Below are positions 8,091 to 15,665 of a stretch of DNA of 64,000 nucleotides, piece after piece. The first letter of the stretch is position 1. The number at the start of each line of letters is the position of its first letter. This DNA is from Anaerolineaceae bacterium. Lineage in GTDB: Bacteria; Chloroflexota; Anaerolineae; Promineifilales; Promineifilaceae. The DNA lies in contig PABI01000179.1 in NCBI GenBank assembly GCA_002699125.1, forward strand, positions 1-64,000, in the 5' to 3' direction. The position numbers were made by a program, and so were the translations under genes. A model generated the notes under the pieces. It saw only the letters and a program-made list of their open reading frames with translations, did no database searches and was not told where the DNA came from.

Positions 8091-8855
8091 ATGATGACAA
8101 CTCAAACCATTTCCCGATTCAACACAGTTAGCCCGATTGTTTATTTCGCCCGGACGCAGCTGTTGGCGATGCTGCGCAATGTCAAAACGCTGCTCATCGG
8201 CATTTTGACGCCCATTTTTATGCTGACGATTTTCTGGTTCACGGCGCGCGGCACTGAAGGAGCCGAGACAATCGGCCTGATGTTCCCGGTCATTGTGAGC
8301 CTGAGCGTGATGCTGTGGGGGTCGAATACGGCCGTACGCGCCGTCAACTGGCGGCAGCAGAATCTGTTCCAGCGGCTGGCCGTCACACCGGTGCCCGTGG
8401 GCCAGCTCATGCTGGGCGATGCTGCTGCTCAAACGCTCACCAGCCTGATTCAGGGCATTGTCACGCTGCTCTTTGGCACGCTGGTGCTGGGCTACGCCAT
8501 CGAACCCACTGGCCTGCTGCTGACGCTGCTGGTGCTGCTCCTGGCCGGAGCCTGCTTTATCGCCTTTGGCCTGGTGATTGCCTCGTTTGTAAACCGGGCC
8601 GAGGTGGCCAATCCGATTTACATGTTTACCCTGCTGCCGCTCTTCTTTTTGGGCGGTGGCCTGCCCGGCATCCCGCTGCCTACCGTGCTGCAATGGATTG
8701 GCGACTGGTCCCCGGTAGGCGTCACTAACGCCCTGGTGCTGCCGCTGCTGTTTGAAGGCCAGGTGCCGGAAGGTGCGCTTTTGAAGGTATTGGCGCTGGT
8801 GGGGTATACGGCCGTTTTCAGCCTGATCACCACCCTAAAATTCCGCTGGGAATAG
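8091..8855 (+). CDS. ABC-2 type exporter permease
   Basis: The 254-residue integral membrane protein has about six predicted helices: residues 20-45, 55-80, 100-125, 135-160, 170-190 and 225-245. This is the size and layout of ABC2_membrane (DrrB-like) permeases that dimerise with a DrrA-type ATPase, and the LPLFFLGGGLPGIPLP loop is typical of the family. AAAGGAG lies just upstream of the start. Together with the ATPase at 7054-7998 it forms a complete exporter; cargo unknown. A response regulator follows 62 nt downstream with its own likely promoter. Confidence 0.9.
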   Translation: MMTTQTISRFNTVSPIVYFARTQLLAMLRNVKTLLIGILTPIFMLTIFWFTARGTEGAETIGLMFPVIVSLSVMLWGSNTAVRAVNWRQQNLFQRLAVTPVPVGQLMLGDAAAQTLTSLIQGIVTLLFGTLVLGYAIEPTGLLLTLLVLLLAGACFIAFGLVIASFVNRAEVANPIYMFTLLPLFFLGGGLPGIPLPTVLQWIGDWSPVGVTNALVLPLLFEGQVPEGALLKVLALVGYTAVFSLITTLKFRWE

Positions 8856-8862
8856 ATGAAGC

Positions 8863-8871
8863 TGGTATAAT
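8863..8871 (+). promoter_or_regulatory. Extended -10 promoter TGGTATAAT
   Basis: TGGTATAAT lies 46 nt before the response regulator start, in the gap after the permease gene. The same nonamer occurs upstream of the S10 carboxypeptidase (12375) and transaldolase (22869) genes. No good -35 is seen, as expected for an extended -10 promoter. Confidence 0.55.
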
Positions 8872-8917
8872 CGGCCAACGATTTGCTATTTTGCCTTCAC
8901 CGTTTGGAGACACGAGC

Positions 8918-9571
8918 ATGACAATTCGCATTTTGTTGGTTGATGATCAGGCTTTATTCCGCGAAGGGCTGCACACGCTGCTTTCGGTGCATGATGATTT
9001 GGAAGTGGTGGGGGAAGCCGGCAACGGCCAGGAAGCCATCGACGCCGTCGACAAATTGGCCCCAGATGTGGTACTGATGGATTTACGGATGCCGGTGCTC
9101 AACGGTGTGGCCGCTACCCGCCAAATTACGGAATCAACCGCCAACAGCCGCGTCATTGTGCTCACCACCTTTGACGATGATGAATACGTCTTTGACGGTT
9201 TACGTGCCGGCGCGGTGGGCTATCTGCTCAAGGACGTGCCCTCGGCCAAGCTGGTGGAAGCGATTCGGGCCACGGCCCGCGGTGAATCGTTTTTAGAGCC
9301 GTCGGTAGCGGCCAAAGTGGTAGCGGAATTTTCGCGGATGTCCGGTTCCCAAACGGCCGTATCCCAACAAAACCTCGTCGAACCCCTCTCCGAACGGGAA
9401 CTGGAAATTTTGGGCGTGTTGGCCACCGGAGCTAGCAACCGCGAGATTGCCAACGAGCTGTTCATTACCGAAGGCACGGTAAAAAACCACGTCACCAACA
9501 TCCTGGGCAAGCTAGGCGTCCGCGACCGCACCCAGGCCGCCCTCAAAGCCAAAGACATGGGATTGATCTAA
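8918..9571 (+). CDS. NarL/FixJ-type response regulator, orphan
   Basis: This 217-residue protein has an N-terminal receiver domain (acidic pair Asp9-Asp10, phosphoacceptor Asp55 in LMDLRMP, Thr83, Lys105 in YLLKD) and a C-terminal LuxR-type HTH (about 157-213, SNREIANELFITEGTVKNHVTNI). It should bind DNA after phosphorylation by a histidine kinase. No kinase gene is adjacent; in related loci a kinase usually lies between the ABC exporter and the regulator, so the partner is elsewhere or lost. It probably controls the neighbouring exporter. ATG 8918 fits the receiver start and has TTGGAGA upstream. Confidence 0.92.
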   Translation: MTIRILLVDDQALFREGLHTLLSVHDDLEVVGEAGNGQEAIDAVDKLAPDVVLMDLRMPVLNGVAATRQITESTANSRVIVLTTFDDDEYVFDGLRAGAVGYLLKDVPSAKLVEAIRATARGESFLEPSVAAKVVAEFSRMSGSQTAVSQQNLVEPLSERELEILGVLATGASNREIANELFITEGTVKNHVTNILGKLGVRDRTQAALKAKDMGLI

Positions 9572-9632
9572 AGCCACAGAGAACAAGGAGGGGCAAAAGA
9601 TACCCTCATTGTTCTCTGTGCCCTCTGTGGCT
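9572..9632. repeat. Inverted repeat, CACAGAG/CTCTGTG family, between convergent genes
   Basis: AGCCACAGAGAACAA (9572-9586) pairs with TTGTTCTCTGTG and CTCTGTGGCT ending at 9632. It fills the exact space between the stop of the response regulator and the stop of the methyltransferase, so it may act as a shared terminator. Related elements are at 15554, 16938, 35899 and 63038. Confidence 0.85.
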
Positions 9633-10269
9633 AAATCTCCGGTTTGCGGGCGATGAGTTGGGCAACGTGGCGCATCTTGCCGGAGCGCTGGCCGCGCACT
9701 TCAGTTTCGGCCGAATGGATGATCTGGAAGTCGGCAAAAGCAGTGTGCAGTTCGCCCGGTTCCAGGAAGTAGCTCGCTGTTTCTTCTTCCCCCAGATGAA
9801 CAAACGTCTCAAAGAAGAGCAGCCCGCCGGGGCGCAATGCCTGCCGGTAGGCGGCAAACGCTGCCCGCTCCAAAAAACGAAAGTTGAGGATGGCATCGAC
9901 GCAGTTGGGGGGGAAATAAGGTTGGGTGAGGTCGAAAACGGCCGTATCCACACCCACCCCCAACTCCGCCGCCCGCTGCCGCAGCAATCGCAATCCCACT
10001 TCAGAAATATCCAACGCCACCACGGACACACCCTGCTGGGCCACAAACAGCGCGTTTACGCCCACACCGGCTGCCGCATCTAGCACCACGCCATTTTTGG
10101 ACAGCAAATGGACAAACTCTTGCAGCATGTAGCTGGGATGTCCTTTTTGCCGGTAATCGCCGTCGGATTGGTAACGGCCGTTCCACTTCACTGCATCGGG
10201 ATGACTACAGCGAATTTGAGGAAACAACGAATTATTATTTTCGGATGAAGATTCGTCTGTTGCATTCAT
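9631..10269 (-). CDS. Class I SAM-dependent methyltransferase
   Basis: The 212-residue protein has the Rossmann methyltransferase signature: motif I VVLDAAAGVGVNA (61-73), acidic strand-2 residue Asp87 in VVALDIS, a motif IV region DAILNFRFLER and motif V/VI LRPGGLLFFETF. It resembles TehB/UbiE-like small-molecule methyltransferases; the substrate is unknown. Its ATG overlaps the stop of the Dam gene by 4 nt (ATGA), so the two are translationally coupled in a phosphoesterase-dam-methyltransferase operon. The first 30 residues are polar and probably disordered. Confidence 0.85.
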   Translation of the reverse strand: MNATDESSSENNNSLFPQIRCSHPDAVKWNGRYQSDGDYRQKGHPSYMLQEFVHLLSKNGVVLDAAAGVGVNALFVAQQGVSVVALDISEVGLRLLRQRAAELGVGVDTAVFDLTQPYFPPNCVDAILNFRFLERAAFAAYRQALRPGGLLFFETFVHLGEEETASYFLEPGELHTAFADFQIIHSAETEVRGQRSGKMRHVAQLIARKPEI

Positions 10270-11081
10270 TCGTTATTGTCCCGGCTAAACAGCGCCAGCA
10301 ATTCTGCGGCTTTGTCCCGTTTGTCACCGTTGCAGCTGATGAAGCGGCGCACCTCAAATGCCTCGATTTCTGCCGCTTTGTACGCCTGGCGCACTTCTTC
10401 TGTATCGTGGTTAGAAATGATGACGGGGATACCGCGCTGTGCCAGTTTAGCCGCCTGCCGTGCCAATTCGGTTTGCTCGGCCCAGCCAAAGCCGTTGGCA
10501 CTGTAGCTGGTGAAGTTGGCCGTGGCGGACAGCGGTACGTAGGGCGGATCGCAATAGACCACATCGCCCGGCTGGCAGGCGGCCATCGTCGCTATAAAGT
10601 TTGTGTGTTCAAAAGTGACGTGCTGCGCTTTTTGGACAAAATAGCGCATTTCGGCTACGGGGAAGTACGGCCGTTTATAACGACCAAACGGCACGTTAAA
10701 ACCACCTTTCATGTTGTAGCGACACAGGCCATTGTAACCGTGCTTGTTCATGTACAAAAAAATGGCCGACTTGCGCCGCAGCTCGCTGGTGCTGTTGAAT
10801 TCGTCACGCAGTTCGTAATAACGATCTTTGTCATTATTTTCTGGAGTAAACAACGGGCGGCAATAGTTGATAAATTCTTCGCCTTCGGCTTGTAAATGTT
10901 GGTACAGGATAATCAGATCTTCATTGGCGTCGGTGAGCAGATACTTGGGATAGTCGGTGTTGAGGAACACCGCGCCGGAGCCAACAAATGGCTCAACCAG
11001 CCGTTCACCAGGGGGCAGCAGGGTCTTGATGCGCTCGACGATTTTGTATTTATTTCCGGCCCATTTGAGGAATGGTTTCAT
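10266..11081 (-). CDS. dam: DNA adenine methylase, Dam family (GATC)
   Basis: The 271-residue protein matches enterobacterial Dam closely in length and order: FLKWAGNKYK (4-13), EPFVGSGAVFLNTD (30-43), FLYMNKHGYNGLCRYN, FNVPFGRYKRPYFP and the catalytic DPPY at 178-181 followed by PLSATANFT. This group methylates the N6 of adenine in GATC. It has no linked endonuclease, so it is either an orphan methylase for mismatch repair or regulation, or an acquired gene. It lies 18 nt downstream of the phosphoesterase gene on the minus strand and overlaps the next methyltransferase. GATC is not contained in the iterated ACGGCCGT octamer, so the two are not directly linked. Confidence 0.92.
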   Translation of the reverse strand: MKPFLKWAGNKYKIVERIKTLLPPGERLVEPFVGSGAVFLNTDYPKYLLTDANEDLIILYQHLQAEGEEFINYCRPLFTPENNDKDRYYELRDEFNSTSELRRKSAIFLYMNKHGYNGLCRYNMKGGFNVPFGRYKRPYFPVAEMRYFVQKAQHVTFEHTNFIATMAACQPGDVVYCDPPYVPLSATANFTSYSANGFGWAEQTELARQAAKLAQRGIPVIISNHDTEEVRQAYKAAEIEAFEVRRFISCNGDKRDKAAELLALFSRDNNE

Positions 11082-11099
11082 AAAGTTATTTTAGCGGTG

Positions 11100-11873
11100 T
11101 TATTTGAGCATATTGCCCAATAGTTGTTCCAGATGTGGCGGCTTGATAAAGGTAAGCAGTTCCCGTTCTTGATGCAAATTATAGGTTACCAGCCGCTTTT
11201 CCACCGTCCAACCTTCGTTCTTACGCCAGGTAAGCAGGCCGTATTTGGCCCGATCATCCCCGTCGGCCGGCAGGTTGACGGAGCTGATGTTGGCCAGAAT
11301 CGTATTTTCCCACTGACGCATGTTGGGGATGTGCAGGTGGCCAAAGGCGATAATCCCGGCGGTGGTGTTTTGCAGCAACGGCCGTAAATCTTCATCACTC
11401 TGCGTCCATTTTACCTCACCGAGCTGCTCCGCCTGGAAGTCGTCCGTCGGGAAAACAACCTGGTTTACATCCAGCGGATTGGCGTGGACAATGAGGAGAT
11501 CTGCTTGGGAAACGGCCGTTGGTGAAACACGATGACTAAAAGGCAAACGCTGTAGCCAGGAGACATTTTCTGGGCCAAGTTGATCGCGGGTCCAGGCTGC
11601 CAATTCGTTAAACATTTCGCGCCACTGACGCTGTGCTTCCGTGGCATCATCGGGCACGGGCTGCGGGGCATGTATGTATTCGTCGGTGTTGCCATAGACG
11701 AGAATGTCTGTTTCGGCTTTGGCCAGCTCCAGGCACGCTTTGGGCCGCGCCCCCATCAGGCACAAATCCCCGGCAAAGGCGATGAGGTCGGGGGCCTGCT
11801 TTTTGATGTCGGCCAACACAGTTTGCAGCGCGGTGAGATTGCCATGAACGTCTGAATAAATTGCGATTCGCAT
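11100..11873 (-). CDS. Calcineurin-like metallophosphoesterase
   Basis: This 257-residue soluble hydrolase has the binuclear-metal phosphoesterase motifs in order: DVHGN (Asp8, His10), GDLC (Asp36), GNTDE (61-65), a later VHANP and GHLH near the C-terminal third. It is of the YfcE/MJ0936 type that acts on small phosphodiesters or phosphate esters; the substrate is not predictable. ATG 11873 directly begins the MRIAIYSD strand and has AAGGAG upstream, so the longer in-frame extension is rejected. It is the first gene of the operon with dam and a methyltransferase. Confidence 0.87.
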   Translation of the reverse strand: MRIAIYSDVHGNLTALQTVLADIKKQAPDLIAFAGDLCLMGARPKACLELAKAETDILVYGNTDEYIHAPQPVPDDATEAQRQWREMFNELAAWTRDQLGPENVSWLQRLPFSHRVSPTAVSQADLLIVHANPLDVNQVVFPTDDFQAEQLGEVKWTQSDEDLRPLLQNTTAGIIAFGHLHIPNMRQWENTILANISSVNLPADGDDRAKYGLLTWRKNEGWTVEKRLVTYNLHQERELLTFIKPPHLEQLLGNMLK

Positions 11874-11905
11874 CTGGTTTCTCCTTACACTTATTGCAGA
11901 GGGTA

Positions 11906-11927
11906 GGTCAATTTTGAAAAATTGACC
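11906..11927. repeat. Short hairpin GGTCAATTTT family
   Basis: GGTCAATTTT (11906-11915) and AAAATTGACC (11918-11927) form a perfect 10-bp stem in the divergent gap between the phosphoesterase and the VOC gene. A longer copy of the same word is at 25702-25729. Confidence 0.8.
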
Positions 11928-11980
11928 AACTTTATGGATTATCGCTGGTCTGGCGTACAATCGCAAAAGGAGGCGGTGAC

Positions 11981-12373
11981 ATGATTTCTCATTTGCAAAT
12001 GATTACGATTTATGTGTCGGATTTAGCCCGCTCATTGGATTTTTATATCAACAAATTAGGCTTTGTGGAAACGGCCGTTTTCGACGACGGCACCACGCGC
12101 TTAGCCTGGATCGTACCGGAAGCGGCCAAAGAAATACCTCTGGCCACAGAAATTGCCCTCTATGCCTCGGATGATCCCAATGATCCACGCATTGGCAGCG
12201 TAAGCGGCATGGTCTTCACCGCCGAGGACATTGAAGCGACCTACCACTGGCTCAAATCGCGCGGCGTGCCATTCACCATGGAGCTGGTGCGCCATCCATA
12301 CGGTGCAGGCGAAGGCGATCAGGAAGCCCGTTTTGTCGATCCCGATGGCAATGAGTTTCTGCTTCATACATAA
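11981..12373 (+). CDS. VOC (glyoxalase/bleomycin-resistance) family protein
   Basis: The 130-residue protein has two beta-alpha-beta-beta-beta units. It opens with the typical QMITIYVSDLARSLDFYINKLGF and ends with the second-half signature ARFVDPDGNEFLLHT, where Glu of the NEF motif is a usual metal ligand. The fold covers glyoxalases, dioxygenases and antibiotic-binding proteins; nothing here fixes the substrate. A strong AGGAGG site precedes the start. It is monocistronic, divergent from the phosphoesterase operon. Confidence 0.88.
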   Translation: MISHLQMITIYVSDLARSLDFYINKLGFVETAVFDDGTTRLAWIVPEAAKEIPLATEIALYASDDPNDPRIGSVSGMVFTAEDIEATYHWLKSRGVPFTMELVRHPYGAGEGDQEARFVDPDGNEFLLHT

Positions 12374-12374
12374 A

Positions 12375-12383
12375 TGGTATAAT
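12375..12383 (+). promoter_or_regulatory. Extended -10 promoter TGGTATAAT
   Basis: TGGTATAAT begins 2 nt after the VOC stop codon and ends 31 nt before the carboxypeptidase start. Same nonamer as at 8863 and 22869. Confidence 0.55.
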
Positions 12384-12414
12384 CCGCCCCAATCAATCTA
12401 AGGAGCGTGTCTGC

Positions 12415-13914
12415 ATGGCTGAAGAAGAAAAAAGTAAAGAGAAAAATGGGGACGAAAAAGAAAAAACGCCCAAGCCGGAACCTAAAGACAACCTGGTAGA
12501 AACAAAACACGTGGTGACCATCAACGGCCGTCGCATCAACTACACCGTCACCACCGGCACCATCGTGCTGAAAGAAGAAAGTGAAAAAGAGGGCAAAGTA
12601 GAAGGGCACAAGCCCAAAGCGGAAATTTTCTTCATTGCCTACACCCGCGATGGCATCAAAGACCAGAAAAAACGGCCGCTCACCTTTTCCTTCAACGGCG
12701 GTCCCGGCTCTTCCTCGGTCTGGCTGCATTTAGGCGTGTTTGGCCCGCGCCGCATCGTCACCGACGAAAAGGGCAACTTGCTGCAGCCACCATACGAACT
12801 TATCGAAAATGAATATTCCATTCTGGACCAGACCGATCTGGTGTTTATCGATCCGGTAAGCACCGGCTACAGCCGCGCCGTGGAAGGCGAAAAGCCGAAA
12901 GAGTTCCACGCCTTCAAGCGGGACATTGAGTATGTGGGCGATTTTATCCGGCTGTATTGTTCGCGGTACGGCCGTTGGACCTCCCCCAAATTCCTGGCCG
13001 GCGAAAGCTACGGCACCACCCGCGCCGCCGGTGTAGCCGGCTACCTGCAAGAGCGGCACGGCATGTACCTAAACGGGATCATGCTCATCTCTGTCGTGCT
13101 CAACTTCCAAACCATTCGCTTTCCCATCGGTAACGATCTGCCCTATATTTTGTACCTGCCCAGCATGGCGGCTACCGCCTGGTACCACAAGAAGCTGGAC
13201 AAAAAACTGCAAGAAAGCCTGGAAGACACCGTGGAAGAAGTGCGCCAGTTTGCCCTCACCGAATACACGTTGGCTCTGATGCAGGGTGCGGCCTTGCCGG
13301 AAAAAGAAAAGGTCAAAATCGAGAAGAAGCTGGCCCGCTACCTGGGGCTTTCTTTAGATTATGTCAAGCGCTGCAACTTGCGGGTGCAATATTTCCGCTA
13401 CATCAAAGAGCTGCTGCGCGACCAGCACCGCACCGTGGGCCGGTTGGACAGCCGCTTTTTGGGCATCGACCGGGACGCGGCCGGCGAGCATTTTGAGTAT
13501 GATCCCAGCTATGCCGTCATTCAGGGTCCATACACGGCCACTTTCAACGATTACGTGCGGCAGGAACTCAACTACGAGAGCGATCTGCCCTATGAAATTT
13601 TGAACCCCAAAGTGTGGCCCTGGAACTACGAGCCGCACCAAAACGAATTTGCCAACGTTGCCGAAACGCTGCGCCAGGCAATGACCATCAATCCTTACCT
13701 GAAAGTGTACGTCGCCAATGGCTACTACGATCTGGCCACCCCGCTTCTGGCTACCGAATACACCTTCAACCACCTGGACATCGATCCCACCCTGATGGAC
13801 AATATCACCATGCACTACTACGAAGCGGGGCACATGATGTACGCCCACCTGCCCTCGCTGGCGCAAATGAAAGTAGACATAGATAATTTTTTGGAATCGG
13901 CCGTACCCACCTAA
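12415..13914 (+). CDS. Serine carboxypeptidase, peptidase family S10
   Basis: The 499-residue protein has the S10 fold signatures: the oxyanion motif NGGPGSSS (94-101), GESYGTTRA with nucleophile Ser198, Asp439 in VANGYYDLATP and His473 in AGHMMY, completing the triad. S10 enzymes remove C-terminal amino acids, usually in acidic or extracytoplasmic compartments. This protein has no signal peptide; instead its first 30 residues are highly charged (Glu/Lys-rich), so it appears cytoplasmic or is exported in another way. An AAGGAG site lies upstream. It is followed by an inverted repeat and an MttB-like gene. Confidence 0.92.
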   Translation: MAEEEKSKEKNGDEKEKTPKPEPKDNLVETKHVVTINGRRINYTVTTGTIVLKEESEKEGKVEGHKPKAEIFFIAYTRDGIKDQKKRPLTFSFNGGPGSSSVWLHLGVFGPRRIVTDEKGNLLQPPYELIENEYSILDQTDLVFIDPVSTGYSRAVEGEKPKEFHAFKRDIEYVGDFIRLYCSRYGRWTSPKFLAGESYGTTRAAGVAGYLQERHGMYLNGIMLISVVLNFQTIRFPIGNDLPYILYLPSMAATAWYHKKLDKKLQESLEDTVEEVRQFALTEYTLALMQGAALPEKEKVKIEKKLARYLGLSLDYVKRCNLRVQYFRYIKELLRDQHRTVGRLDSRFLGIDRDAAGEHFEYDPSYAVIQGPYTATFNDYVRQELNYESDLPYEILNPKVWPWNYEPHQNEFANVAETLRQAMTINPYLKVYVANGYYDLATPLLATEYTFNHLDIDPTLMDNITMHYYEAGHMMYAHLPSLAQMKVDIDNFLESAVPT

Positions 13915-13917
13915 AAC

Positions 13918-14013
13918 AAACCTGACAGGTTTTCAAAACGAGCATGTAGCCAAGCTGATTTTGTACGGCAAACGACCCTTTTGGCTATATTATTATGTAA
14001 ATCTGTCAGGTTT
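13918..14013. repeat. Inverted repeat AAACCTGACAG/CTGTCAGGTTT
   Basis: AAACCTGACAG (13918-13928) and CTGTCAGGTTT (14003-14013) are perfect complements, 74 nt apart, immediately after the carboxypeptidase stop. The interior has no gene. Confidence 0.75.
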
Positions 14014-14039
14014 TACGACACCATTCCGGAGGCTCCCCC

Positions 14040-15548
14040 ATGGCCCGAAAACGCATGCGCAACCGTCCCAGCCCGCACGGCCCCAACCCCGACCAGGTTG
14101 CCAAAATCACCCAGCCCAAATGGACCCTGCCTCCATACGAAATCGCCTCCACCGAACAGCTCCAGCTCCTCCACGACAAATCGATGCAAATTTTAGAAGA
14201 AGGCGGCATCGCTTTTTACGATGAGGAATCGGTGCAAATCCTGGAACAGCATCACGTTAAGATTGTGGACCAGATCGCCTACTTTGACCGGGCACAGGTA
14301 ATGGAATATCTGGCCAAGGCACCATCGCAATTTGTCTGGTCCGGCCGTAACCCGGAGCACAACGTCGTTTTGGGCGGCGATCATGTCGTATTTGCCCCGG
14401 TAGTCGGCCCGCCATTTATACGCGATCTGGACCGGGGGCGGCGCGACGGCACCCTGCAAGATTTGCAAAACCTCATCAAGCTAAGCCAGACCATCCCCTA
14501 CATGCACAGCCTGGGGGCTGAAAATGTCGTGCCGTCCGACGTGCCCATCGAATACCGCCATCTGGAAACGATGTACGCCCTGCTCACCTACGGCGACAAG
14601 CCGGTGATGGGCGTGTACCATACTGGCCCCATTGCCGCCGACACGCTGGCGCTGGCCAAAATTATGTATGGCGAAGAAACGCTGCGGCACAACCACGTCT
14701 TGCACTGCGTGGTCAACGTCAGCAGCCCGCGCCGCCTTGATGACCGGATGCTCAGTATGCTCATCCAGTTTGCCCGCCACAACCAGATTGTGGACGTCAC
14801 GCCGTTCATTTTGAGCGGGGCGATGGGACCGGTTTCCATTTTGGGCACAGTGGCCCAGCTGAATGCCGAGGCACTGGCAGGCATCGTCTTTGCCCAGATG
14901 GCGAATCCCGGCACGCCTTGCATCTACGGCTCCTTCCAGGCGGTGCTGGATTTGCAGAGTGGTGCCCCCGTTTTTGGCGCGCCGGAAAGCCAGCTGGCGC
15001 TGTACCTTAGTGCCCAGCTGGCCCGGATGTACAACCTACCCTTCCGTGCCGCCGGGGCTTACGCCAGCTCCAAAATTATCGACGCCCAGGGGGCTTACGA
15101 AAGCGTGATGGCCATGTTCCCCTCCATGCTGGTACGGCCGAATTTTATCCTGCACGCCGCCGGTTGGTTAGAGGGCGGCCTTACCGTCGGCTATGAAAAG
15201 TTTGTCCTCGACTGCGAGCTGCTGGGCATGTACCATCGCTACCTGCAAAACGTCAGTTGGGAAGAAGACGAGTGGGCGCTGGACATGATCATCAACGAGG
15301 TGCCGCCGGGTGGTCATCATTTGGGCAGCAGCCATACGATGCGCCATTATCGCACGGCATTTTACCGCGCCGGCCTGTTCGATTACGATTCGGCCGAGGC
15401 GTGGGAAGCCAGCGGCAGCATCGATTCCATCCAGCGGGCCAACCAGAAATACAAACAGCTCCTGCGCCAGTACGAAAAACCCGATCTGGACCCCGGCACG
15501 GACGAAGCCCTGCGCGACTTCATTGAGCGACGCAAGCAAGAATTATAA
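14040..15548 (+). CDS. MttB-family methyltransferase, non-pyrrolysine
   Basis: The 502-residue protein belongs to the trimethylamine methyltransferase (MttB) superfamily: an N-terminal IHDKSMQILEE-like helix, the central TIM-barrel strands (DVTPFILSGAMGPVSILGTVAQLNAEALAG is diagnostic) and a C-terminal EEDEWALDMI stretch. There is no in-frame amber codon, so it is of the non-pyrrolysine type, some of which demethylate glycine betaine or other quaternary amines and pass the methyl group to a corrinoid protein. No corrinoid protein or reactivase is adjacent, so the substrate is open. GGAGG precedes the start. It has no exact ACGGCCGT, only one-mismatch forms. Confidence 0.85.
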   Translation: MARKRMRNRPSPHGPNPDQVAKITQPKWTLPPYEIASTEQLQLLHDKSMQILEEGGIAFYDEESVQILEQHHVKIVDQIAYFDRAQVMEYLAKAPSQFVWSGRNPEHNVVLGGDHVVFAPVVGPPFIRDLDRGRRDGTLQDLQNLIKLSQTIPYMHSLGAENVVPSDVPIEYRHLETMYALLTYGDKPVMGVYHTGPIAADTLALAKIMYGEETLRHNHVLHCVVNVSSPRRLDDRMLSMLIQFARHNQIVDVTPFILSGAMGPVSILGTVAQLNAEALAGIVFAQMANPGTPCIYGSFQAVLDLQSGAPVFGAPESQLALYLSAQLARMYNLPFRAAGAYASSKIIDAQGAYESVMAMFPSMLVRPNFILHAAGWLEGGLTVGYEKFVLDCELLGMYHRYLQNVSWEEDEWALDMIINEVPPGGHHLGSSHTMRHYRTAFYRAGLFDYDSAEAWEASGSIDSIQRANQKYKQLLRQYEKPDLDPGTDEALRDFIERRKQEL

Positions 15549-15553
15549 AAAAG

Positions 15554-15647
15554 CGGAACACAGAGTTACGCAGAGGAAGCACAAAGCTACACAGAGATTG
15601 CTTTTCCTCTGCGTAACTCCGCTGTCCTCCGTGCAACTCTGTGTTCC
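15554..15647. repeat. Inverted repeat, CACAGAG/CTCTGTG family, long copy
   Basis: GGAACACAGAGTTACGCAG (from 15554) is mirrored by CTGCGTAACTC and GAACTCTGTGTTCC-like sequence ending at 15647. It consists of several degenerate CAGAG/CTCTG words and separates the MttB-like and M20 genes. Confidence 0.8.
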
Positions 15648-15665
15648 AAAAAATCCACAACAACT

